Shown: piece by piece, positions 42,659-51,983 of the stretch | Position numbering within the stretch: position 1 is the first letter of the stretch | How the letters are laid out: each line of letters starts with the position of its first letter | Assembly (NCBI RefSeq): GCF_002159175.1 | Contig: NZ_NFGZ01000007.1 | Location: forward strand, 1 to 64,000 | Length of the DNA stretch: 64,000 nt | Direction: 5' to 3' | Source: Flavonifractor sp. An92 | GTDB lineage: Bacteria > Bacillota > Clostridia > Oscillospirales > Oscillospiraceae | Notes under the pieces: model-generated | Database searches by the model: none | What the model saw: the letters and a program-made list of their open reading frames with translations, nothing else | Told to the model about the DNA's origin: nothing | Position numbers and translations under genes: made by a program

Positions 42659-45343
42659 TTACTCCAAAGTAAATACGTCCATGGGGTCAAAATCCGCGAA
42701 ATGGTCGTTCTTGTACGCCAGGAGGGCGGCGGTACAGTTGGTACAGTTGTGCTCAATGGCCAGGTTCAGAAGCTCCGTCACCTGGGCCAGGGTGAAGGAG
42801 TCCAGGAACTCCACCGCGCTGGCATCGTCCTTCAGAATGCGCCCCTCCACCGTCCACTTGTCCAGCAGGGACAGGACGTGGTTGGCCGCCCGGCCGGGGG
42901 TTTTCACCTTCAGCCTGCCAAACACCACCTGGGCGTCCTGGTCCATCCAGTGGCGCTGGAACTGGGTAAACTCGCACACCAGACTCAGTCCGGCAAAAGA
43001 AGTCTCCAGCTCGCTGGTGGCGTTGTCATAGTGGAAGCGGATGCCGTGCTTGTCCCGGCTGCGCAGGTGGTTGGCGGGGAGCTCAATGCCGCTGTACCGG
43101 TCCTCCTTCACCTGGGAGAAGTCCACCACCGGCTCCCACACCTGGGCAAAGGGCTGCTTGAGGGCGTGGGAGGTAAAGTACTTCTGCCAGCGCGCCAGGT
43201 CGTCCCGGTCCATCTCCATGGGATGGGCCACCTTCACCGCCTTGTCCTTCACCTCGTAGGGCTGCCCCGCGGAATCCACGGGCCCCTGGGCCGTCACGGT
43301 GAAGGTCGCCTTCCCCTGGGCCCACACCAGCAGGGAGGCCACCTGGCGCAGCACCGGGTTGGTGAGATAGGCCGCCTTCCAACCGGCGGCATCCTGCTCG
43401 CTCCCCCGCAGGAATGCCGCAAAGAGCTGGTCACAGCGGCCCTTGACCGCCTTTTTCAGGTTCTTTTTCAAATCGGCCAGATCGGCCGTGGCCGCCTCGT
43501 ACTGGTCCGGATCGGCGTCCTTCTTGGGGATGGACTTTACCACCTTCCCCGCCGTCTCATCGTACAACATCAGCGAGAGGTCGGGCGCCATGGACACCGT
43601 CACCTGCCGCCCTCCCAGGTCGTAGGTCTTGCGGCCATCTCCGTCCAGCCCGAACTCGGTCAGGACCGTGTCCCGGATGACATCCGCATCGGTCCCCCGC
43701 AGTTTGGCCGCGAACGGCAGGAGTCCGTTTTTGTCCGCCCACAGGAGGGCCTCCCGGCAGTCGCTCAGACAGAGGGCGTACTGGGCCAGATACTCCGTCT
43801 GCCGTCCGGGCTTCTCGTAACGGTTCCAGTCATGCCAGTCCTTCAGGCTGGAGAGCACCTTGCGCACCTGCTGCGGGGAGCCAAACCGACAGTAGGGGAC
43901 CAAAAAGGTCCGATCCCGGAGGATACCGGATACCTGCAGGACCTTGGTTCCGTAGAGGTAGTGCCTCGTGATCTCCAGCGGACGGTTTTCCAGGGTGTCA
44001 TATACCGTCTCCAGCGCCTGCCGGAAGGCCGCCGAATCCAGAGCAGCGGCGATCTGATCGGCGTTCCGGTGGTAGGAGAGCTCCAGCGTGTACCCCTTCC
44101 GCACCTCTCCCACATCCAGATAATCGGCCAGCACACACCCCAGCACAAAGGGCGGGGCGCTCTCCTCGCTGTCCCCATAGCGGACGGCGGGGAGATCCTC
44201 CAGCGACAGCCCGCAGGTGTTCAGAAGGCGTTTCACATTGCTTTCCGTGTAGTGCGCCCGGCAGAACGCCTCCACCGGATGCGCGGCGCTGGTCTCCTCC
44301 GGGCCGTCGTCGCCCGCCGCCTTTCGCTGGGCCACCGCCGGTTCCAGGAGCTCCGCCGCCTTTTTGGCTCTGGCCGCGGTCAGTGCATCGTAGAGGGCAA
44401 ACAGCGTCTCGTTTTTCAGCGTACTCCCACACGCCAGCGCAAATTCCGCCGCCCGCTTGCAGATCGTGGGTTTGACCTTTTCCGTCGTCAGAATCCCGGT
44501 CATGGCGGCCACGCTCTCGTTCTCATCCTGGTAGAGCTGCCGCTCACAAAATGCCCGGACCTTTTGTGAGCCGGAGGTCAGGTAGATCGCGGCTGCCGCC
44601 GGAGTGCTCCCCATCGGCCACTCGTACACAGACTCCATGGCCATCCGGATTTTGCAGCCGTTCAGCAGCACATGGGCCAGGTTTTTGACCTCCAGGCTTT
44701 GCGGACAGTCCTGCCCGGCGCGGATCAGATCCGGAAATGTCCGGTTAGACATACTTTGAAGCCCGAGGGGAAGGGTGATGCTGGTCAGACTCGTGCAGCC
44801 AGAGAAAGCTCCCCCGTAAATCTCGGTCACACCCGCCGGAATGGTGACACTGGTCAGGCTCGTGCAGTTCGCAAAGACAGACCATTCAATCACGGTCAAG
44901 CTGTCCGGCAGGGTAATGCTGGTCAGGCCCGTGCAGTTCGCAAAGGCAGACCATCCAATCATGGTCACGCTGTCCGGCAGGGTGACGCTGGTCAGGCCCG
45001 TACAGCCGGAGAAAGCAGCGCTGCCAATCACGGTCACGCCGTCCGGCAGGGTGACGCTGGTCAGGCCCGTACAGCCGGAGAAAGCAGCGCTGCCAATCAC
45101 GGTCACGCCGTCCGGCAGGGTAACGCTGGTCAGGCCTGTACAGCCGGAGAACGCGCTCTCGCCGATCTCGGTCACACCCGCCGGAATGGTGACGCTGGTC
45201 ACGCCCGTGCAGCCCTCAAAGGCAGACCCGCCGATCTTTGTCACACCGGCCGGGACGACCACATCCCCGCCGGGGCCATTGTACTTGGTCAAAACGCGTC
45301 TTTTCGTATATGTACGGATGGAAAACTCTGCATTGCCGCTCAT
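42659..45343 (-). CDS. LRR_5-DUF4132-like protein, copy 3 (first in operon)
   Basis: 894 residues, with ATG after AGGAGGG. No signal peptide. Residues about 28-200 form seven regular 23-residue leucine-rich repeats of the pattern xTLPDGVTxIGxxAFxGCTGLTS, two of them identical in protein and DNA. Next come helical repeats, then the shared C-terminal region (HPMEMDRDDLARWQKYFTSH, LKQPFAQVWEPVVDFSQVK). Variable sensor-like repeats joined to a constant domain recall NLR-type immune proteins, but no NTPase motif is visible, so that comparison is only structural. First gene after the promoter at 45396-45424. Confidence 0.82.
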   Translation of the reverse strand: MSGNAEFSIRTYTKRRVLTKYNGPGGDVVVPAGVTKIGGSAFEGCTGVTSVTIPAGVTEIGESAFSGCTGLTSVTLPDGVTVIGSAAFSGCTGLTSVTLPDGVTVIGSAAFSGCTGLTSVTLPDSVTMIGWSAFANCTGLTSITLPDSLTVIEWSVFANCTSLTSVTIPAGVTEIYGGAFSGCTSLTSITLPLGLQSMSNRTFPDLIRAGQDCPQSLEVKNLAHVLLNGCKIRMAMESVYEWPMGSTPAAAAIYLTSGSQKVRAFCERQLYQDENESVAAMTGILTTEKVKPTICKRAAEFALACGSTLKNETLFALYDALTAARAKKAAELLEPAVAQRKAAGDDGPEETSAAHPVEAFCRAHYTESNVKRLLNTCGLSLEDLPAVRYGDSEESAPPFVLGCVLADYLDVGEVRKGYTLELSYHRNADQIAAALDSAAFRQALETVYDTLENRPLEITRHYLYGTKVLQVSGILRDRTFLVPYCRFGSPQQVRKVLSSLKDWHDWNRYEKPGRQTEYLAQYALCLSDCREALLWADKNGLLPFAAKLRGTDADVIRDTVLTEFGLDGDGRKTYDLGGRQVTVSMAPDLSLMLYDETAGKVVKSIPKKDADPDQYEAATADLADLKKNLKKAVKGRCDQLFAAFLRGSEQDAAGWKAAYLTNPVLRQVASLLVWAQGKATFTVTAQGPVDSAGQPYEVKDKAVKVAHPMEMDRDDLARWQKYFTSHALKQPFAQVWEPVVDFSQVKEDRYSGIELPANHLRSRDKHGIRFHYDNATSELETSFAGLSLVCEFTQFQRHWMDQDAQVVFGRLKVKTPGRAANHVLSLLDKWTVEGRILKDDASAVEFLDSFTLAQVTELLNLAIEHNCTNCTAALLAYKNDHFADFDPMDVFTLE
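44980..45117. repeat. Two identical tandem 69-bp units within LRR copy 3
   Basis: Bases 44980-45048 and 45049-45117 are identical, each encoding one 23-residue leucine-rich repeat. Flanking units from about 44760 to 45255 keep the 69-bp period with substitutions. Such exact units change number readily by slippage or recombination. Confidence 0.9.
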
Positions 45344-45395
45344 GTTGGTCCCTCCTGATTTTTCAGTCCTTTAAATTGTCGATTTTATCCTTTTT

Positions 45396-45424
45396 ATTAT
45401 AGTATTTCGCCCCTTTTTTGTCTA
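45396..45424 (-). promoter_or_regulatory. Promoter of the LRR-DUF4132 operon
   Basis: TAGACA (45424-45419), 17-bp spacer, consensus TATAAT (45401-45396), about 50 bases before the start codon. Confidence 0.75.
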
Positions 45425-45466
45425 CTATGCTGTCTGCATAGGGTGAGGCATCCTCCCGCCGATGAA

Positions 45467-45496
45467 ACAACGGGCCGCCCAGCGGCGGCCCGTTGT
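45467..45496 (-). terminator. Terminator after jetD
   Basis: ACAACGGGCCGCC/GGCGGCCCGTTGT between the Wadjet operon and the LRR-DUF4132 promoter. Confidence 0.7.
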
Positions 45497-45527
45497 CGTT
45501 TTCCAAACCGTTCTTTTCTGCGTCCCA

Positions 45528-46808
45528 TCACGGCTTTTTCAGCAGCTCCTCCTCCAGCCACGGGAGCAGGAGCTCCTGATACCCGGCCGTTCCCCCCGCC
45601 TCCACGGCCCGGGCGGCGGGCTCCAGGGGCGTCCCGGCGCAGTTTTGGAGCAGGGCGCGGCTGGCGGCGCTCAGCGCCACCTCCGAGCGGCATTTCTCAT
45701 AGTCCTCCGGTCCCATGTGCCAGGGCATGAGCCGATCCGGACAGCGCCGCCACAGCTGGGCGGCGATGGACAGCCCCTTCCCGTCGAAATCCCCGGAATA
45801 GAAGAGCGCCGTGCCGCTGGCCGTCAGCAGGTCCAGAAGGCGCAGCGCCGCCACTGAGGGCTGCCCGGAGGTGCAGAGCAGCGGCGCGCAGAAGTGGTCA
45901 GCGCGGTCACAGAGCTGGGCAAACACCATCTCATTTTCCACCAGGAAGGCCCGTCCACAGGGGCTGCGGACCCCGGTCAGAGCCGACAGGCTGGCCAGGG
46001 ACAGCGTCACCGGCTCCCGCCGCTGCCGGAAGAGGGCATATCCGGGGTGCTCCCCGCCTTCCGTCTCCAGAATCAGGCCCACCTGGGTGACCAGACTGGA
46101 AATGCTGTCGCAGAGGATGCCGTTCTGGTAGTACAGCGCGTCCCGCTTCTCCGCGCTCGCCGGGTAGTCCAGGCCGGAGCGGTAGGCCAGCAGGTGCAGA
46201 AAGAGCTTGCCGCCCAGAGTCCCGCTGTCCAGGGCGTGGGGGTCGGAGGTAGCCCCGGCGCTGAGCACCGCCAGCCGGACCGGCCTGCCGTCTCCCCGCT
46301 CCAGCCGGTCCAGAGCGGCGCAGGCCCCCATGAGGCCGGTCCCGGTCTGTCCCGGGTCCCGGGTTGCCTCCCGGCGGAGCAGCGTATACCCGCTCCCCCG
46401 CCCTGCCCTCAGGTCCTCCAGCCACCGAGCTGTGGTCTCCCCACGGCCCTCCATGGCCCGGTCCAGGACGGCGGCAAAGCGGTCCTCCAATCCCGCCCGG
46501 ACCTCCCGCCGGGTTTTGAGCTCCGTGCCGAAGTAGTCCTCCAGCACCGCCTTCAGGGAGACGCCCCGAAAGCGGGTCTGCTGGAGCGCCTCCTCGAACT
46601 GGTCCGCCCGGAAGCGCAGCGGCGGCTCGAAGGGCCTTCCAAAGAGGGCGCGGGCGGCCTCGCACTCCGCCGTGGAGGCGTCGGACAGAGTCACCCACCC
46701 CGCCGGACGGCCGCTGCGCCGGTACTTTTCCATCAGGGCGGTCAAAAGCCGGTGATACCCGGGGTGGACACGGAAATAGTTCGCGCAGGCCCGCACCGCC
46801 CCGGTCAT
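45528..46808 (-). CDS. jetD: Wadjet nuclease subunit JetD (DUF2399, TOPRIM)
   Basis: 426 residues. The C-terminal TOPRIM-type domain has the catalytic acidic residues: Glu291 in FLVENEMVF and Asp340/Asp342 in SGDFDGKGLSIA. The N-terminal part is the arm domain of TIGR02679-type proteins. In Wadjet, JetD is the endonuclease that cuts circular plasmid DNA after loop extrusion by JetABC. The start ATGA overlaps the jetC stop by 4 bp. The active site appears intact. Assignment to the DUF2399 branch rests on recognition of its partners. Confidence 0.9.
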   Translation of the reverse strand: MTGAVRACANYFRVHPGYHRLLTALMEKYRRSGRPAGWVTLSDASTAECEAARALFGRPFEPPLRFRADQFEEALQQTRFRGVSLKAVLEDYFGTELKTRREVRAGLEDRFAAVLDRAMEGRGETTARWLEDLRAGRGSGYTLLRREATRDPGQTGTGLMGACAALDRLERGDGRPVRLAVLSAGATSDPHALDSGTLGGKLFLHLLAYRSGLDYPASAEKRDALYYQNGILCDSISSLVTQVGLILETEGGEHPGYALFRQRREPVTLSLASLSALTGVRSPCGRAFLVENEMVFAQLCDRADHFCAPLLCTSGQPSVAALRLLDLLTASGTALFYSGDFDGKGLSIAAQLWRRCPDRLMPWHMGPEDYEKCRSEVALSAASRALLQNCAGTPLEPAARAVEAGGTAGYQELLLPWLEEELLKKP

Positions 46809-49800
46809 AGGTCCGCCTCCAGGCTCTTCTGGGTCCCGTTCCAGTGGTAGTGCAGGATGGTGACTACCGGGGCGTTGGGGGGATGGTGCATTTCGGCGAT
46901 GTCCAGGTCGGTGACGCAGGCGTAGCAGCCCCATAGGACCTGGGAGTTGAGGATGTAGTCAAAATCCAGAATGCCCATCAGCTCAAACATGGCGCCGATG
47001 TTCTGGTCGTCCACACCGGCGAAGGCCTCGTCCAGAGCCAACATCCGGGGGCAGGAGTCGCCCCCCTTCTGGTACTGGGCGGACACCGAGGCGAAGAGGG
47101 GGACATACATGGCCATGGCCTTCTCGCCGCCGCTGAAGCGGTTGAACGCCCGGTCGTTGAGCTCCTTGCGCCCGCTGTCTCCCCGCTGGTAGAAGAGGTG
47201 GAACTCATACCAGCTCCGGTAGTCCAGCACCCCCCGGATCAGGTCGGCGTAATTGACCGCCTCGCCCCGGAGCCGGGCCTCCTCCCGGGCCCGCTTCACC
47301 CGGCTGCGGAAGTGGGCGGAGACTTTCTGGCTGTCCTCGGGGGCCAGCAGCGCCCTGTCCTTGTTCAGCAGGGTGACCAGCTGGGCGGTATCCAGCTCCT
47401 CCGCCCCCTCCGACTTCTTCTCCTTCCAGTCCAGGCGGAAGGTCAGCCCCATGGAGGTGGTGAGCCCGGCCATCAGGTTGGACATGTTCCGGGTCCACTG
47501 GGCGCTCTCCTCGATGCGGGCGCGCAGGGTGTGGCTGATGGTCTCAGTGAGGATGTTCTCAAAGAGCTCCCGGTCCCGGTCCTCCAGCAAGGTCCCGGTG
47601 AGGTCGATGTCGGTCTGGAGGGCCTGGATGAACTCGTAGAGGGAGAGCTCCTGCCCGCCTTTTTTCAGGGTGATGACATACCGCTGCCGGAGCTGGGCGG
47701 GCTGATTGGGGGCATCAAAGACCATTTTGATCTCCGGGTGGTAGCCGGACAGACTGCCCCGGTAGCGCTGGAAATTGCTCGCGATAGCCTCTCCCATCTC
47801 GGCGAAGGTGCGGCCCCGGGCGGAGGCCGGCAGCTTGTCCGCCGCCTGCCGGGCCTGCTCCTCCACGCCCTGGCCCCCGTCCAGGCCGGAAAAGCCCAGC
47901 GCCAAATCCTCCCGGAAGTAGGTCTCCAAATCCTGCTCTTCCATCACGGCGCTGGTCAGGCTCTGCTTCCGGCCCTCGATGGCCTCTCCGGCCTGCTTCA
48001 CCTGCTCCTCCAGCCGGATGCACTGTTTCTCGGCGTCCCGGTTTTCCGCGTCCTGATGCCGGATCTCCTCCTCCAGCTCGGTCAGGCGGCGGGCCCGGGC
48101 CTGATTTTCCGGACGCTCCAGGAAGGCCCGCAGCTCCCCCGCCGCGGCCTGCTGCACCGAAAGGGTGCCGCGGAGGCGGTCGTTGGCCTTCCGCTTGTCG
48201 TCCGCCTGGTCCCGCTGCTCGGCGATGGTGTCCTCTTCCCGCTCCATGGAGAGGGTGGCGTACCCTAAAGCCTGCTGCTTCTCCTTCAGCAGGTTGTAGG
48301 CCTCCCGGTAGCTGGCGGCAGCCTCCCTGGCCTCCTCATAGGCCGTCGTGGTCCGCGCGTAGGGCAGGCCCGTGGTGCAGCTCCGGCTCTCCTGGTCCAG
48401 AGCCGCCCAGGCCGCCTTGGCCCGCTGCTGCTCGTCCTGCCGGCGCGCCTGCTCCTCCTCCGCCCGGCGCAGGGCGTTCCGGGCCTGCTCCAGCAGAGCC
48501 AGCGCCTGGTCCAGCTCCTCCGCCGTGGGCATCTGGGCCCGCTCCAGCTCCAGTTGTTCCAGCCGCGCGGCGCAGTTCTCTTCCTCGGCCCGGGCCGCGC
48601 GGAGCTTTTCGCCCAGCCGCTCCAGCTGTTCCTCCAGCGCCTCCAGCTGACGCTGCCGGTTGGCTGCCCGGGCGGCGGCGCCGATGAATCCTGCAGGGCG
48701 GTCCGCCCGGCTGTGGCCCCGGAGCATCCCGCAGCAGTAGCGCCCATCGGGCAGCAGGGCGGTCTCGGCGTTCCAGTCGCTCCGGGAGATGGCGCGCAGA
48801 CAGGCGGCGGCCTCGGCCGGAAAGCGGCCCGCAGCGTCCGGGACCAGGTCGGTCACCGGCTCAGCGGCGGCAGGTCCGGGCAGCAGGAAGCAGTCGGGGT
48901 ACTCCGCCAACAGCTCCTGTACCTGGGGCAGGTGTTCCCGGGGCACCACCAGGGCGTCCAGCAGCCCCGCGTCCAGGAGCTGGGCCTCCAGCAGGTCCCG
49001 CCGCGCCTCCGGCACGCCGGGGGCAAAGTCCACCAGCTCGTAGAGGGGCGCGCAGGGCACCCCGCTCATGGCCAGCTGGACCCGGGTGGCTATGGTCTGC
49101 TCCCGGCGGAGCGGGATGGGGTCGGGCTGGTCCTTGAGCTGCCGGAGCTGCCGCTCCAGCTCGCCCCGCTCCCGTTCCAGAGCAGCGCGGGTATGTTCCG
49201 CCCGCACGTGCTCGGCCTGCAGGGTGGACTCCACCGCTCGGGCACACGCGTCCAGCCGGTTGCGGATGGGGCTCCAGTCCGCCGGGACCCGGTAGGCCGC
49301 CAGCGCCCGGCGCAGCTCCAGCCAGGTGTCCTGGGGGATGTCCAGCTGGACATTGGCCTCCCGGCGGCGGGCGAAGGCCTCCAGGAGGGTGTCCCGCTCC
49401 TCCCGCTCCTGGTTCTGGGCGTCCCGGAGCACGATCCCAGCCTCCCGCACGCTTTCCTCGGCCCGGTCCAGGTTCTGACAGGCCGTATCATAGAAGCTCC
49501 GCGCCGCCTCGGTCCGGCGCAGGCTCTCCAGCGCCGCGCCGATCCTGCGCTCCCGCTCCCGCAGGGCATCCAGCAGGGGGCCGCTGTCCTCCTCCACCCG
49601 CTCCGCCCGCAGGGCCTGGACAAAGCGCCGGTGCTCCTCCCCCAGCTCCAGCCGCTCGTTCTCCTCCTCCAGCTCCCGCAGCGCGCCGCGCAGAACGCCC
49701 CGGGCGTCCTCCCGCTCCCGGGTCAGCTGACGCAGGATGGTCTCGTGCCGGGCCAGGCCCTCCTGAAGCCTCTGGAGCTGCTCCTCGTCCTGCCGAAGCT

Positions 49801-50848
49801 GGCTCTCCAGGCGGGCGCACTCCTCCTCGCTCTGCCGCAGCCGCTCCTGCTTGGCGGAGAGCTCATCCTCCCCCAGCGCCATACGCTGGGCCCGGGCCTC
49901 TTTGAGGCGGAGGCCCGACTGGTCCCGTCGCTGCTCCTGCTCCTTCCAGCTCCGCTCCAGCTCCTGCCGGCGCGCCTCCTCGTCCTGGAGCTGCTGGCGC
50001 AGGCTCCGGGTCCGGTTCCACGCCGTCAGGCAGGCCCGGCCCTTCTGGCCCAGGATGTACTGGTTGTACCGGGTGTACTCCCGGCTGATGATGCGGGCGT
50101 CCTGGATGGCAGTCTGATAGCTGTTCAGGGTGTCCTCCAGGTTGTCCATCTGCTCCATGGTGCTGACCATGGCGGACAGGTCCTCGTCGGTGAGCACCTG
50201 GAGGGACTCGTTGAGCAGCTTTTTCACCGCCGTGGGGCGAAAATCCTTGGAGAGCTTGGGGGCCCGCACCGAGATGAGCAGCTGCACCAGCTGGTCGTAC
50301 TGCCGGATGTCCCGGAAGCCGAAGATCTGGGCGTTGACCATTTTCTTGTACTCGGTGGGGCTCTCTGCCCAGCAGGCGGGGTCCCCGATGAGGTTGCGCA
50401 GCTTCTGCTTGCTCAGGGACAGATTCTGCTTGCCCACCTTCTCATAGAGCGCCAGCCCATCCGGTCCGATCCGCCGCCCATCCGCCAGGCAGAAGCCCCA
50501 GAAGTCCATCCCCTTCCCCTGCTGGGCCCGCATGCCCACGCCGATGGTGCGGTACTCCTCCAGGCCGCTTTTGCGGAATTCCAGATACAGATAGCCGGTG
50601 GACTCCGCCCGATCGTTGTCGCCCAGCAGGTAGAACTCCATCTTGCGGTCCTTGGAGCCGAAGGGGTCCAGGCGCTCGGGCCGGCGGTCCCCGTCCAGCA
50701 GGAAGGGGATGAAGCTCTGGGTGGTGATGGACTTACCGGCGGCGTTGTTGCCCCGCAGCAGGATATGCCCGTCACGGAGGAGAAACTCCTCCTGGTCGTA
50801 CAGCCAGAAATTGACAAACCCCAGTTTATGCATCTTCCAGCGGCTCAT
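46805..50848 (-). CDS. jetC: Wadjet SMC-like ATPase JetC
   Basis: 1347 residues from MSRWKMHKLGF, the ATG following GGAGGAGGAAG. Walker A is GNNAAGKS at 33-40, the ABC signature FSGGEKAMAMY starts at 1238, and Walker B is MLALDEAFAGVDD at 1269. Between them lie long Arg/Glu/Gln-rich coiled coils (about 250-520 and 750-1000) and a hinge-like globular part near 600-700. It is the MukB/SMC-like motor of the condensin-type JetABC complex that extrudes DNA loops. The gene overlaps jetB by 23 bp and jetD by 4 bp. It corresponds to TIGR02680. Confidence 0.93.
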   Translation of the reverse strand: MSRWKMHKLGFVNFWLYDQEEFLLRDGHILLRGNNAAGKSITTQSFIPFLLDGDRRPERLDPFGSKDRKMEFYLLGDNDRAESTGYLYLEFRKSGLEEYRTIGVGMRAQQGKGMDFWGFCLADGRRIGPDGLALYEKVGKQNLSLSKQKLRNLIGDPACWAESPTEYKKMVNAQIFGFRDIRQYDQLVQLLISVRAPKLSKDFRPTAVKKLLNESLQVLTDEDLSAMVSTMEQMDNLEDTLNSYQTAIQDARIISREYTRYNQYILGQKGRACLTAWNRTRSLRQQLQDEEARRQELERSWKEQEQRRDQSGLRLKEARAQRMALGEDELSAKQERLRQSEEECARLESQLRQDEEQLQRLQEGLARHETILRQLTREREDARGVLRGALRELEEENERLELGEEHRRFVQALRAERVEEDSGPLLDALRERERRIGAALESLRRTEAARSFYDTACQNLDRAEESVREAGIVLRDAQNQEREERDTLLEAFARRREANVQLDIPQDTWLELRRALAAYRVPADWSPIRNRLDACARAVESTLQAEHVRAEHTRAALERERGELERQLRQLKDQPDPIPLRREQTIATRVQLAMSGVPCAPLYELVDFAPGVPEARRDLLEAQLLDAGLLDALVVPREHLPQVQELLAEYPDCFLLPGPAAAEPVTDLVPDAAGRFPAEAAACLRAISRSDWNAETALLPDGRYCCGMLRGHSRADRPAGFIGAAARAANRQRQLEALEEQLERLGEKLRAARAEEENCAARLEQLELERAQMPTAEELDQALALLEQARNALRRAEEEQARRQDEQQRAKAAWAALDQESRSCTTGLPYARTTTAYEEAREAAASYREAYNLLKEKQQALGYATLSMEREEDTIAEQRDQADDKRKANDRLRGTLSVQQAAAGELRAFLERPENQARARRLTELEEEIRHQDAENRDAEKQCIRLEEQVKQAGEAIEGRKQSLTSAVMEEQDLETYFREDLALGFSGLDGGQGVEEQARQAADKLPASARGRTFAEMGEAIASNFQRYRGSLSGYHPEIKMVFDAPNQPAQLRQRYVITLKKGGQELSLYEFIQALQTDIDLTGTLLEDRDRELFENILTETISHTLRARIEESAQWTRNMSNLMAGLTTSMGLTFRLDWKEKKSEGAEELDTAQLVTLLNKDRALLAPEDSQKVSAHFRSRVKRAREEARLRGEAVNYADLIRGVLDYRSWYEFHLFYQRGDSGRKELNDRAFNRFSGGEKAMAMYVPLFASVSAQYQKGGDSCPRMLALDEAFAGVDDQNIGAMFELMGILDFDYILNSQVLWGCYACVTDLDIAEMHHPPNAPVVTILHYHWNGTQKSLEADL

Positions 50849-51983
50849 CTTCCTCCTCCTCACACCATGTATTCTGATAAGAGGCGGGGTAGCGCCCCAC
50901 CAGCTTGCCCACCACCGGGCGTAGCAAAAGGTCCCCGTCCAGCTCCTCCAACAGCATCCAGTCCGCCAGATAGGCCGTCAGCTCCTGGACGACCCGGTCC
51001 AGGGACATGGCCCGGATCTGAGAGCCCCAGCCGTTTCCCCAGCTCTCCCGGCACTGCCGGACCTCCCGGCGGAACTCCCCCCGGGTCAGCACCACCGTGT
51101 CGTCCTCCCGCCTGGGATAGGTCCCCCGCAGGATCTGCTCCCGCAGCTGGGCGCACAGCAGCAGCGCCGCGTCGGACAGGGCCTTGGTATTGGGGTGGAG
51201 CTGTCCGCAGCGCTCCCCCTCGTTCAGCAGGAAAAAGACCCCGGTCTTGTGGAGGTGGAGCTCCCCGTCCAGCGCCTGGCACAGGGTGTCATTCACCGTC
51301 CGGTGCTGGTTCTTGACATACTCAAAGTCCCCCCGGTTCTCCTCCGTGGCGTAGAAGCCGGGGGCCAGAGCCAGCTGCCGGTAGACCCGGTGGCGACGGC
51401 CCTCGGTGTTCTCCCCCTCCCACGCCAGGGCCTCAAAATCCTCAATCGTCCGGCATTCCAGGATGTCCCGGCCGAAGTGGACCGGGAACTGCCGGGACAG
51501 GCCGGTGTTCTCATAGAGCACCTCCTGGTCCCGGTTGCTCCCGAAGCCCGCGCTGCTGCCGTCGTAGGCCACCACCAGACCCATGTCCTGGGCGTACAGC
51601 AAGACCCGCACCAGTGCCTTCCGGTGGGTGAACTGGGTCCAGTCCACCGGGCGGACCTCGGCCAGGAAGGTCTCGATGGCCCGGGTGAGGTCCGAGAGCA
51701 GGAAGGGCGCGCCGTCGTCCAGGTCCGCCAAAAACAGCAGCAGGGCGCACAGCAGGCAGTAGTCCAGGGGCTCCTGGAAGGAGGCGATCCCCATCCAGGG
51801 CATGGCCCGGGGCGGGACCTTCTCCAGCTTCACCACCGACTCGTGGACGATCAGGTTCCAGCCCAGGCACTCATGGACCAGCCGGCGGTAGTCCGGCAGG
51901 GCCCGTTTCAGGGCGAAATAGAGCTCCCGGTCCCCGGCCCGGGTGATCCAGAACCGGTCCAGCAGCGTGCGAAATTCATCCAT
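50826..51983 (-). CDS. jetB: Wadjet subunit JetB (DUF2398, kite-like)
   Basis: 385 residues from MDEFRTLLDRFW, ATG after GAGGAGGACGGAC. It matches TIGR02678/DUF2398: an N-terminal winged-helix part, the segment TVNDTLCQALDGELHLHKTG, and a C-terminal winged helix. It would be the MukE-like kite subunit bridging JetC heads and JetA. It overlaps jetA by 8 bp and jetC by 23 bp, showing coupled translation of the complex. Confidence 0.88.
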   Translation of the reverse strand: MDEFRTLLDRFWITRAGDRELYFALKRALPDYRRLVHECLGWNLIVHESVVKLEKVPPRAMPWMGIASFQEPLDYCLLCALLLFLADLDDGAPFLLSDLTRAIETFLAEVRPVDWTQFTHRKALVRVLLYAQDMGLVVAYDGSSAGFGSNRDQEVLYENTGLSRQFPVHFGRDILECRTIEDFEALAWEGENTEGRRHRVYRQLALAPGFYATEENRGDFEYVKNQHRTVNDTLCQALDGELHLHKTGVFFLLNEGERCGQLHPNTKALSDAALLLCAQLREQILRGTYPRREDDTVVLTRGEFRREVRQCRESWGNGWGSQIRAMSLDRVVQELTAYLADWMLLEELDGDLLLRPVVGKLVGRYPASYQNTWCEEEEDEPLEDA

